Source of the DNA: Arsenophonus sp045399315
Lineage (GTDB): Bacteria; Pseudomonadota; Gammaproteobacteria; Enterobacterales; Enterobacteriaceae
Direction: 5' to 3'
Assembly: GCA_045399315.1 (NCBI GenBank)
Contig: DAYVGO010000052.1
Span: forward strand, 1 to 12,126
Length of the DNA stretch: 12,126 nt
A model generated the notes under the pieces. It was not told the DNA's origin. It searched no databases and saw only the letters and a program-made list of their open reading frames with translations. A program made the translations under genes and the position numbers. This document shows, in pieces, positions 1-8,333 of this stretch (its first letter is position 1; each line of letters opens with the position of its first letter).

Positions 1-59
1 AATAACCAATTATGATCTTATTTTATAGAGATAACAGAACATAATTTAAGAGAATTATT

Positions 60-921
60 ATGCTAGCAACTGCATATGCCATTGAGGTAAACGAATCTAA
101 TCTGCAACAAGTGATTGAACAATCAATGACTCAACCAGTTGTTTTCTATTTTTGGTCACAACAAAGCCCTCATTGCCAAGCACTTGGCGCAACGCTGGAT
201 AAATTAGCTGCTGAGTATGCCGGCCAATTCATGCTAGCCAAAGTCAACTGTGATATTGAGCAAATGGTTGCCGCTCAATTCGGCTTACGAGCAATTCCAA
301 CCGTTTATTTATTACAGCAAGGGCAACCGATTGATGGTTTCCAGGGCACTCAATCTGAAGAGTTAATTCGCGAAATGTTATCTCATGTGCTACCAACGCC
401 AGAGGAATTAAAAACCGCTCAAGCTACTGAGTTAATGGCGGCTGGCAAAACAGCAGAAGCTTTGCCATTACTAAAAGAAGCCCATCAACTAGCACCTAAC
501 AATAGTGAAATTAGCCTAACATATGCAGAAGCATTAATTACCCTAAGCCAACTAGATGACAGTCAAAAAATTTTGAACACAGTAGCTATTCAAGATCAAG
601 ATAGCAGTTATCAAAGTTTAATAGCTCAAATTGAACTACAAAAAAAAAAAAGCAGCCGATACACCGGAAATTCAGCAACTACAAGCAACGTTTGCCCAAC
701 AACCTGAAAACACCGAATTAGCCATCCAGTTGGCACTTAAACTACATGAAATAAATAGAAATGAAGAAGCATTAGAAATTTTGCTAACATTTCTTAAGCA
801 AGACCTATCGGCAGGAGACGGCTCGGTTAAAAAAATTATGATGGATCTTTTATCCGTATTAGGCATTAGTGATCCGTTAGCAAATCGTTACCGTCAACAG
901 CTTTATTCGCTACTTTATTAA
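60..921 (+). pseudogene. ybbN: Co-chaperone YbbN (CnoX), thioredoxin-like plus TPR, split by an A12 frameshift
   Basis: The protein is a thioredoxin-fold/TPR co-chaperone (CnoX in E. coli), a cytoplasmic holdase that protects clients from oxidation and hands them to GroEL. The thioredoxin domain covers residues 1-110. Its active site is S36-P-H-C39 rather than CxxC, as in the E. coli protein, with cis-Pro P80 and a second cysteine C64. TPR-like repeats follow from about residue 113 to the end. Frame 0 is open to 707, but similarity leaves it at an A12 run (640-651) and resumes one frame over, at AADTPEIQQLQ, ending at 921 with RRQLYALLY-like residues. Removing one A gives 286 codons, close to the 284 aa of E. 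coli. ATG 60 has an AAGAGA ribosome site at 48-53. Slippage at A12 could restore some full-length protein; otherwise the product is a 215-aa form lacking most TPRs. A sequencing error is the main alternative. Confidence 0.9.
640..651 (+). repeat. A12 homopolymer at the ybbN frameshift
   Basis: Twelve consecutive A residues lie inside ybbN exactly where the two homologous frames meet. Losing one A, or gaining two, rejoins them. Runs of this length are known sites of RNA polymerase slippage in AT-rich symbiont genomes, and also of replication slippage and base-calling error. Confidence 0.9.
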
Positions 922-928
922 CATCAAC

Positions 929-935
929 AAGGAAA
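929..935 (+). promoter_or_regulatory. Ribosome binding site that fixes the original qmcA start
   Basis: AAGGAAA lies 6 nt before ATG 942. No comparable site precedes the GTG at 998, the first start codon usable in the long qmcA frame without a frameshift. The signal therefore supports 942 as the ancestral start and 951-958 as a real frame break. Confidence 0.7.
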
Positions 936-941
936 AACGCG

Positions 942-1906
942 ATGGACTTATTTTTTTTGGTGCCATACTTATCATCATCTTTTTTGCCATTGTCATTGTG
1001 TTAACTTGTGTAAAAACGGTACCACAAGGTTTTCAATGGACAGTTGAACGTTTTGGCCGTTATACTCGTACCCTGCTACCTGGCTTACACTTTATTGTTC
1101 CATTTATGGATAAAATAGGCAGGAAAATCAATATGATGGAGCGAGTTTTCGATATACCATCACAAGAAGTTATATCTAAAGATAATGCAAACGTAACTAT
1201 TGATGCGGTCTGCTTTATTCAAGTTGTTGATCCCGTTCGTGCCGCATACGAGGTGAATAATCTTGAATTATCAGTGATTAATCTTACCATGACCAACATT
1301 CGTACCGTATTAGGTGCCATGGAACTCGATGAAATATTGTCTCAACGAGATGCAATCAATAGCCGTTTACTGCACATTGTCGATGAAGCCACCAATACTT
1401 GGGGGCTAAAAATTACCCGAATAGAAATCCGTGATGTTCGGCCACCGAAAGAACTGATTAACGCCATGAATGCCCAAATGAAAGCAGAAAGAACCAAACG
1501 AGCGGATATTCTTGAGGCCGAAGGGGTACGCCAGGCTGCTATTCTAAAAGCCGAAGGTGAAAAGCAATCACAAATTTTAAAAGCTGAAGGCGAGCGTCAA
1601 TCTGCATTCCTGCATGCTGAAGCGCGAGAACGCGCCGCAGAAGCCGAGGCCAAAGCAACCCAAATGGTCTCTAATGCTATCGCTAAAGGTGATATGCAGG
1701 CGATAAATTATTTTATCGCACAAAAATATACCGAGGCTCTAACCAATATTGGTAAAGCAGATAATAGCAAAGTGATTATGATGCCACTTGAAGCAATTAA
1801 TTTAATAAGTGCAATTGGTGGCATTAGTGAGCTATTTCAGGATAATAAAAAACCCGCTCGTCCAAAAACCGATCAAACATTAAAGAGAAGTGGTAACGAT
1901 GCTTAA
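942..1906 (+). CDS. qmcA: SPFH/band-7 membrane protein QmcA, frameshifted in its N-terminal anchor
   Basis: This is an SPFH (stomatin/prohibitin) family protein of the inner membrane; E. coli QmcA is a likely partner of FtsH/HflKC-type quality control. From 998 the frame is open for 302 codons and follows E. coli QmcA almost residue by residue: VPQGFQWTVERFGRY, an SPFH domain, then an alanine/glutamate-rich coiled coil with repeated LKAEGE units (about residues 160-225 of the open frame). The real start is ATG 942. From there the frame hits a T8 run (951-958), continues as a 20-residue dead end and stops at 1002. Adding one T gives a hydrophobic N-terminal segment (FGAILIIIFFAIVIVL) that leads straight into the conserved part, for 321 aa in all. 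Without it the anchor is lost. It is 20 nt downstream of ybbN and overlaps ybbJ by 8 nt, so the three are probably one operon. Confidence 0.88.
951..958 (+). repeat. T8 run at the qmcA frame break
   Basis: Eight T residues in codons 4-6 of qmcA. One more T would join ATG 942 to the conserved frame and complete a transmembrane segment. This is a homopolymer indel, real or a sequencing artefact, and a possible but shorter slippage site than the A12 in ybbN. Confidence 0.75.
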
Positions 1907-2381
1907 GCAAATAATTGCGCAACCGGACTGGTTTTGGCTCAGTTTAGGTGGATTACTGCTAATTGCTGAACTACTCGGCGCCGGAGGTTATCTACTCTGG
2001 TCTGGTGTTGCTGCCATTATCATGACGTATATTACCTGGCTTATACCTGAACTGAGTTGGGATTGGCAAGGGATATTATTTGCTATTATGATCATTCTTT
2101 CGGTATTGGGTTGGCGCAAATGGCTTAGCATACGGAATAAATCAGTGCCCGATGAGCCCAATCAGAAACAACATCAATTAATTGGTACAAAAGCACGATT
2201 AATTTCCGCTACCAATAATGGCTATAGTCGGATACGACTGGCAGATGGTAGCTGGCGTGTATACTGTAGTCGCGAATTGTCTGCTAACACTGAAGTAGAA
2301 GTGATTGATGTCGATGGTATTACGCTAAAAATCAAACCAGTTTGTTCTGCTCAACATGATGGCCAACCAGATGATCAATAA
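1899..2381 (+). CDS. ybbJ: NfeD-family membrane protein YbbJ
   Basis: A 160-aa NfeD-like protein, close to the 152 aa of E. coli YbbJ, which pairs with the SPFH protein QmcA in the inner membrane. Two hydrophobic stretches form the N-terminal half: FWLSLGGLLLIAELLGAGGYLLWSG, then a pair of helices around residues 30-75. A soluble OB-fold-like domain follows (about 90-150) with the typical LIGTKA and VEVIDVDGITLKI strands. I chose ATG 1899 over the upstream in-frame GTG 1890 because an AAGAGAAG site at 1883-1890 lies 8 nt ahead of it and similarity to E. coli begins there. Its start overlaps the qmcA stop (ATGCTTAA), which suggests translational coupling. No damage is visible, so it is one of two clearly intact genes here. 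Confidence 0.92.
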   Translation: MLKQIIAQPDWFWLSLGGLLLIAELLGAGGYLLWSGVAAIIMTYITWLIPELSWDWQGILFAIMIILSVLGWRKWLSIRNKSVPDEPNQKQHQLIGTKARLISATNNGYSRIRLADGSWRVYCSRELSANTEVEVIDVDGITLKIKPVCSAQHDGQPDDQ

Positions 2382-2390
2382 TCGGGCATT

Positions 2391-2692
2391 TTGTATTGTT
2401 ATCTCCCTTTCCCTAGACACTAAGCAACAAGTGAAAGTAAGCTATCTCGGATCACATTAAGTTCGGTAATAGTTTTTTCAATTTCACTAATTTTATTTAA
2501 CGTCATCAATTTTATATCTGCACTATGGCGACGTGGGTTAAGGTAAAGATCAAGTAATTGCCGACACTCTTTCAGAGTAAACCCAACCTCTCGGGCCTGC
2601 TTTAATAATGTTAACTCCGCTAAATGTGCATGCTAATATTGGCGATAGCCATTTTCACTTCTCGCTGGTGGAGTAATTAATAACCTTTCCTC
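2391..2692 (-). pseudogene. cueR: CueR copper-responsive MerR-type regulator, 5'-deleted remnant
   Basis: Read on the minus strand, this matches CueR from about residue 20: ITPPARSENGYRQY, then HAHLAELTLLKQAREVGF, RRHSADIK and IRDSLLS. CueR senses Cu(I) and activates copA and cueO promoters. The first ~20 residues, most of the winged-helix DNA-binding region, and the original start are missing; upstream sequence switches abruptly to the copA promoter at about 2692-2698. In-frame stops are TAG at 2633-2635 (inside the recognition region) and TAG at 2420-2422. The second falls just before a Cys codon that should begin the metal-binding loop, and another stop follows a few codons later. The gene converges on ybbJ. 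It is non-functional; the 3' limit is approximate because similarity fades near 2391. Confidence 0.85.
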
Positions 2693-2697
2693 TCCCC

Positions 2698-2728
2698 TTG
2701 ACCTTACCCTTACTAGAAGATTTAACCT
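2698..2728 (+). promoter_or_regulatory. CueR/MerR-type copA promoter with 19-bp spacer
   Basis: TTGACC (2698-2703) is followed 19 bp later by TAACCT (2723-2728). This is the over-long spacing typical of MerR-family promoters, and close in sequence to the E. coli copA promoter as I remember it. The dyad between the boxes reads ACCTTACC on the left and AAGAT on the right, so the right half-site (expected AAGGT) seems slightly eroded. copA starts about 90 bp downstream. Regulator and target are both broken, so any activity now would be unregulated basal transcription. Confidence 0.75.
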
Positions 2729-2806
2729 TATATAATAATCCTGTTTATTTCACCCATAATGTTTGGACGCAATCAGCATTATACCAATTAACTTATTGTC
2801 TGTACT

Positions 2807-2811
2807 AGGAG
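2807..2811 (+). promoter_or_regulatory. Ribosome binding site of copA
   Basis: AGGAG lies 8 nt before ATG 2820. It identifies the ancestral copA start, which is followed by only 31 sense codons before the first nonsense codon. Confidence 0.7.
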
Positions 2812-2819
2812 AGTCAACC

Positions 2820-5536
2820 ATGCCTAATATCACTATTCTAGTGCTACAAGGACTGACATGCTCTCATTGTATTAGCAAGCTAACTAAATCACTGGAAGCA
2901 CAGCCAGACATATAACAAGCCACCGTGAAACTTAATTATGCTAAACTTACCGGTTCTGTACCAGTAGCAGACATAATTAAAACCATTGAACAAGCCGATT
3001 ATCAAGCCAAATTAGCTAGCCAACCTGATATTAAACTACGACTTACCGGACTAAATTGTCGAAATTGTGTCAATAAAACGCAAAAAGCGCTGAAAAATAT
3101 CCACTGTGTCATAGCCGCCTTGGTAACCACACAAACAGCACAAATTTTCGATAACGCAGAACTAACAGAGTTAATCGCTGTGGTTAAAACTGCCGGTTAC
3201 CAAGCGGCATTGGAAACAGAAAATAAGCCTTCCATTTCACAACAATTAGTTCCCCCCTCACTAGAGACAGCACATACCATTAGCAAGCAAGTCGTTTCTG
3301 ATCGTGTTGAGAAACCAAATAGTGATAGTGACACAATACAATTACTCATTAATGGTATGACTTGCGTCAGTTGCGTTAACAAAGTGCAAAAAGCATTATT
3401 CAATAACCAAGAGGGAGGACAAAATGCTCATGTTAATTTAGCTGAACACAATACCCTGATCACAGGGAAACCCAACCATCAGGCATTAATTCAAGTGGTA
3501 CAAAAGGCCAGTTACGATGCCTAAGTCATTGATAATGAAATAGAACATCGAGAGAAACAACAGCAGCGAACAACGGACAATATACGCAAATTTCGGTGGC
3601 AAACAGCTTTAGCCTTACTACTCGGTATCGACGTAACGATTTGGGGCATGATTGGTAACAATATGATGTTAAATGAAAAAAATCAACTTAGTTGGCTACT
3701 TATTGGTCTGCTCACATTGATTATCATACTTTTGACTGGTAGTCATTTTTATTATAATGCCTGGCGAAGTCTAAAAAATGGCAGTGCCACCATGAATACT
3801 CTGGTAACACTGGGAACCGGTACCGCCTGGCTATGTTCAATTAGCGCCAATTTATGGCCAGATAAATTTCCTTTCCAAGCACGTCATCTTTATTATGAAG
3901 CTAGTCTAATGATCATCGGCTTAATTAATCTCGGCCATGCCTTATAACAAGTGGCCCGCCAGTGTTCATCAAACGTGTTAAGTCGGTTACTTGATCTCAC
4001 ATCACCTAATGCTGTCGTTATTAGCGAAAATGTTGAAATCCGACTGCCACTGTCACAAATTGAATCGGGTATGATATTACGTCTCATAACCGGTGATCGT
4101 GTTCACGTTGATGGCGAACTGACTAACGGTGAAATTTGGCTTGATGAATCGATGCTAACTGGCAAGACGATTGCACAATATAAAACAGTGGGTGAAAAAG
4201 TATATGCCGGAACTGTTGTACAAGATGGCACAGCACTATTATAAGCTTCTGCAGTTGGTCACCATACCACATTAGCTCACATTATTAAATTAATGCGCCA
4301 AGTCCAAAGTAACAAGACAGCAACCGGAAAATTAGCCGATAAAATTGCTGCTATTTTCGTCCCTACCGTGATCATAATTGCCGGCACTATCTGGTATTTG
4401 TTTGGCTCCTCACCACAAATCAGTTACACATTAATTGTTACCACTAATGTACACTTATTATCGCTTGCCCCTGTGCACTACGTCTGGCAACACTAATGTC
4501 AATTATTGCTGGTGTCACACATGCCGCTGAGTATGGCGCTTTGATACGCAATGCCGAAGCCTTACAACAAGCTAGCAACCTAGGCACCCTGATTTTCGAC
4601 AAAACTGGCACCATAACCATAGGTAAACCAGAAGTCACAGAAATTCATACTCTTAATCAATTTATTCAGTCGCAAGTGGTTACCCTGGCCGGCTCACTCG
4701 AGAAAGGAGCCAATCACCCATTAGCAAAAACGATCTTAGCAAAGAGCATCGGATTATCCCTACCAGTGGTAAATCAGTTCCGTACTTTAGCCGGCATAGA
4801 AATTAAAAGTAAGATCGACAATAAAATGGTTTTATTAGGCACACAAGTTCTTATGTCACAATATTCGGTTGCCACTAAACAAGCTGAACAATTCATTATC
4901 AAACAGACCAATAAAAGAATCACACCGGTCTTACTAGCAATTGATAATCAATTGGCTGCCCTATTTTCGATTCGGGATCCGCTACGAGAAACTACCCTTA
5001 CTGCTTTGCAACGGCTATACAAACAAAAATATCAATTAATCATGTTAACCCATGATAATCCAAACACGGCAAATGCCATTGTGAAAGAATTGGGGATCGA
5101 ACAAGTCATTGCTAGCGTATTGCCAGATGGAAAAGCAGCAGCCATCGTACAACTACAAAAAAGTGGCCATAAAGTTGCCATGATTGGTGATGGCATTAAT
5201 GATGCACCGGCTTTAGCTCTGGCTGATGTAGGTATCACAATGGGTAGCGGTAGTGATATCGCTATTGAAACTGTTTCCATTACTTTGATGAATCATAACT
5301 TAAATAGTGTTGCTGACGCTTTACAAATTGCACAAGAGACACTGCGTAATATGAAACAAAATCTGTTTGGCTTATTTATTTATAACGCATTAGTTATTCC
5401 GATCGCAGCGGGTCTCTTTTATCCGTTTACTGGTACTTTACTTAATCCTATTATTGCTAGTATCACTATGGCATTGTCATCAATAACTGTCGTCAGTAAT
5501 GCAAACCGTTTATTACGTCTTAAACCTAAACAATAA
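2820..5536 (+). pseudogene. copA: Copper-exporting P1B-type ATPase CopA, multiply interrupted
   Basis: CopA pumps Cu(I) out of the cytoplasm. Repaired, it would be about 904 codons, longer than E. coli (834), because three N-terminal HMA metal-binding domains are present: GLTCSHC, GLNCRNC and GMTCVSC. Still legible are WGMIGNNMM, LYYEASLMIIGLINLGH, the CPC metal site (encoded at 4465-4475), the phosphorylation motif DKTGT, NHPLA and GDGINDAP. Damage comprises TAA codons at 2913, 3522, 3945 and 4242, and a 2-nt AC insertion near 4451-4454 that shifts the frame just before the CPC helix. The last piece, 4496-5536, is open. Catalytic motifs have also changed: TGE to TGK in the actuator loop, TGD to THD in the P domain, and GLATP to RLATL after CPC. 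The lesions together argue for a gene dead for some time. Three of the four stops fall where E. coli has glutamate. Confidence 0.95.
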
Positions 5537-6295
5537 ATTGTTACCCACTATAAAGCCTACGATGTTAGCCTGGCAGGAAATATTCATCTGCATCTGATTG
5601 GTAGTATACATATGGCCAGTAAAAATATGTTTCCGCTACCACAAATTCTTATAAACAAGCTCAATTAATGCAGCCTTGATTATTGACGCCAACATTAACA
5701 ATTCTGTGTCACAACTAACTAACAATTCTGATGTCCCCCATTTACCGCTTAAACAGCGACTTTCACCGACATTTTATCTAAAATTTAAACGTTATTGCGA
5801 GGAAATCAAACTCCCTCATCAGCAATTAGATGGCCTGGTTGCCCGGCAAATTGCCTTGATCTTACAAGCCAATCAAGCCCAGAGTTTAGGCTTATTTCCC
5901 CAACACGGCATAGATTATCAACTGCTATAAGCAGCCCGGCAACTGGACAAACCGATAATTGAACTAAAAGGTACCTACACCCAAATCGAGCTATTGCAAA
6001 ATTTACCTAATCATGGTCAATCCTTACTGGAAGATAACCTGACCTATTGGCGCTCTAATGCCCTCTCACTACAAATAATGTTGAGTTGGTGGATGAACTT
6101 CAAACCTTAACGTGAACTACAATTGCTAAGAACTTTTGGTAAGATGTTTATCAATTATTGCTGCAAGAACGTGATTTATTGTGGTGCAAAAAGTTAAAAA
6201 AATTGACAGCAGGTCATTATGTCGTCGCTGTTGGCGCACTACATTTGTATGGTGACAATAACCTTGACAGGTTATTTAAACAACAGATCGACTAA
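5537..6295 (+). pseudogene. ybaP: TraB/GumN-family protein YbaP, 5'-deleted and frameshifted
   Basis: The remnant begins directly after the copA stop, in the same frame, at a point equal to about residue 18 of E. coli YbaP (264 aa). No start codon, ribosome site or intergenic spacer remains. Family signatures are visible: the GxxH motif in HLIGSIHMAS, GIDYQLL, WWMN and the C-terminal YVVAVGALHLYG. Lesions are a 1-nt insertion at 5665-5666, TAA at 5928-5930 (Gln in E. coli), TAA at 6108-6110, and a further frame change between about 6110 and 6140, where part of the linker also seems lost. The last frame ends at TAA 6293-6295. The function of YbaP is poorly known; TraB relatives are proposed metal-dependent hydrolases. 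Confidence 0.88.
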
Positions 6296-6397
6296 GTTAA
6301 TTTAATATCTTTTATTTAAGCAAAATCTTGCCGACCACAATAGTAAGATATCAATTTAACTCATCATTCATCGCATCTCAGCAAGTAAGGTTATTAT

Positions 6398-6607
6398 ATG
6401 ACTCTGACGATTAATTTATTGCAAAGACAGAAAACCAAATTTGTTCTACACTCATATAAATATGATGCTAATATACTTAACTTTGGCCGCGAAGCAGTAG
6501 AAAAACTCGGCCTAAATGCTAAACAAGTTTTTAAAACACTGCTAGTTTCCTTAAATGGTGGTAGCAAAAATCTAGTAGTTCATCACCCCGGTATGAGAAA
6601 AACTTAA
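6398..6607 (+). pseudogene. ybaK: Cys-tRNA(Pro)/Cys-tRNA(Cys) deacylase YbaK, truncated
   Basis: YbaK removes cysteine wrongly attached to tRNA(Pro), acting beside prolyl-tRNA synthetase. Only 69 of about 159 codons remain. The N-terminal part aligns well: LLQRQKTKFVLHSYKYD, NFGREAVEKLGLN and QVFKTLLVSLNG, including Lys46, known as important in this family. Similarity stops after about residue 61 (NLVV), and the frame ends eight residues later. A TAAGG ribosome site at 6386-6390 lies 7 nt ahead of ATG 6398, so a short product may still be made. The C-terminal half that builds most of the substrate pocket is absent, so deacylase activity is unlikely. Only about 60 nt separate this from the end of ushA, so the missing part was deleted. 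Confidence 0.85.
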
Positions 6608-6668
6608 TCTAAAACATTTAAATGCAATATTTGCCAATATAACCAATAATAAATAATTGCTTCTTAAT

Positions 6669-8330
6669 TTAACGATTAATAATTTTTTCGTTAAGTGCAT
6701 AATCAATAACATTTAATGGCGCATATTTTTCAATAAAACCCTTTAATACTTCAATATCGACAAATCCTGAATCAACATAACTTGGATGACGGTTAATTTT
6801 CGGATAACCATCGCCACCGCATGCAATAAAATCCAACATTGCCATACAATAATTCTTTTTAGTATTTAATGGCTGAACGGCTATTTTAACATCAGTAATA
6901 GTTCCATCCCTATGACTAATTAGACTGATATTATAGAATTGTGCATAAGCACCTGAACCTTACGTCATATTTGCAACGGCAGCCAAATAAGTTTTCACTT
7001 CCTGACCATTAAAATCAACATATGCTACCTGATTAACAAACGATAAAACTTTAAACACTTGTTGGTAACTGATCTCACCAGCCTCAATAGAGTTACAGAT
7101 CATGCCACTGCTCATGATGGCGTCCGCATTTACGCCTTCCATTTGCGACGCTAAGATGAGCTGAGCCAAGTTGGTTCGACCAAATCGGATCTGATTGCGA
7201 TCACCTTGTAATCTACCATTAACTAAACCTAATTTAAGATCTAATTGTTGACTACCTCTTTCCTGATAGGGAGAGAGTAATTTCATCATATCAACATCCA
7301 GCGGAATTTCTTGCGTGTAAAAAGCTCACTCGGTCGAGTCATCTTTTTTGATCAGTTTCTTCTTCAAATTGACAAGAATAAGTCGATATTGTTTTAAAAT
7401 AAATTTACCATTTTGAAACTCAAAATCAGCTCGCCCGACATATTTGCCCCACTCCTGTGCTTGCACAATCCAAGTTCCATTTTGGTGATCTGAGATACAT
7501 AATGTACTGGGCACATAATCAACTTATTTATAATTTTTCCTACTAGCAGACATACACACTGGATCTTGAGAATGACCACTCACTATCATATCCAGGTACC
7601 CTGTCGGTAAGCTGCACACCATTTCAACATCACCAGCAGCATTAGAGCCATGTTAGCCATTGTTATAATGCCCCATATGTGTTGCTGTAATAATGATATC
7701 TGGCTTTTCATTAACACGTAATGATTGAATCACTTGTTTCGCTTCATTAATTGGAGAACAGAATTCTATATCGGAAAATAGCTCTGGATTACCCAACTTA
7801 ACTATATCGTCAGTAGTTAAACCAATAACAGCAATTTTAATACCCTGTTTATTAAAAATTAGATAGGGTTTGAATCATCTCTTGCTAGTACTGATTTGAT
7901 AAATACTGGCTGAAAGAAACGGAAAGGTCGCCCACTGCTGTTGTTTGCGCAAAATCGCTAAAGGTTTATCAAATTCATGATTACCAATAGCCATCGCATC
8001 ATAGCCAATCATATTCATACCTTTAATATCAGGTTCAGCATCTTATAAATCGGATTCGGGTACCCTGGTATTAATATCACCACTAGAAAATAGTAAAACA
8101 GTTCCTCCTTTTTTAGCCACTTCGTAACGAATTTCTTCTACTAATGTTTTTTGCACCGCCAAACTATATTCACCAATCTCGTTATGCCAAAAATGACCAT
8201 GATGATCATTAGCATGTAATATTGTAATAGGGTAAACTTTATCTTTTTGCCATGCGATAGCTGTTGAACTTAATAACAACCATAAAAACACATTTATCCC
8301 ACCCATTGAAACCTTAAGTGACAATCGCAT
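6669..8330 (-). pseudogene. ushA: Periplasmic UDP-sugar hydrolase/5'-nucleotidase UshA, six nonsense codons, no net frameshift
   Basis: UshA hydrolyses UDP-glucose and 5'-nucleotides in the periplasm for nucleoside uptake. The frame from ATG 8330 to TAA 6669 is 554 codons, against 550 aa in E. coli, and stays colinear throughout. A signal peptide (residues 1-26, cut near AIA/W) is visible. Metal-site motifs remain: LHANDHHGHF (Thr to Ala beside the ligands), SGDIN, GNHEFD, THMGHY and GHSQDP, with GGDGYP near the C terminus. In-frame stops are TAA 8043-8045, TGA 7875-7877, TAA 7653-7655, TAA 7524-7526, TGA 7326-7328 and TAA 6960-6962. The substrate-domain motif GGIRDSIE now reads SGMICNSIE, losing a conserved arginine. 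A GGGAG ribosome site precedes the start. It is convergent with ybaK. Nonsense and missense damage together indicate a true pseudogene rather than recoding. Confidence 0.95.
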
Positions 8331-8333
8331 TAT

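Noticed and set aside
1..59. TATGAT at 11-16 as a ybbN promoter -10 box
   Set aside because: The matching -35 would lie outside the window, and similar strings are common in AT-rich sequence, so it cannot be supported.
631..921. Second half of ybbN as an independent gene starting at TTG 631
   Set aside because: No ribosome site precedes it, and its residues continue the YbbN TPR region exactly; it is the shifted 3' part of the same gene.
998..1906. GTG 998 as the true qmcA start
   Set aside because: There is no ribosome site before it, and it would begin near the end of the hydrophobic anchor that homologues possess; the good signal is at 929-944.
2820..3050. Programmed -1 frameshift making a CopZ-like chaperone, as known for E. 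coli copA
   Set aside because: I see no CCCAAAG-type slippery heptamer after the first HMA domain, and the first TAA (2913) already cuts that domain before its end.
2820..8330. Stop-codon reassignment (TAA/TGA read as sense) as an explanation for in-frame stops in copA and ushA
   Set aside because: Intact genes ybbJ and ybaL, and the frame ends of qmcA and copA, use TAA as a normal stop. The interrupted genes also carry frameshifts, deletions or lost catalytic residues, and the replaced amino acids differ (Glu, Gln, Arg, Trp, Leu).
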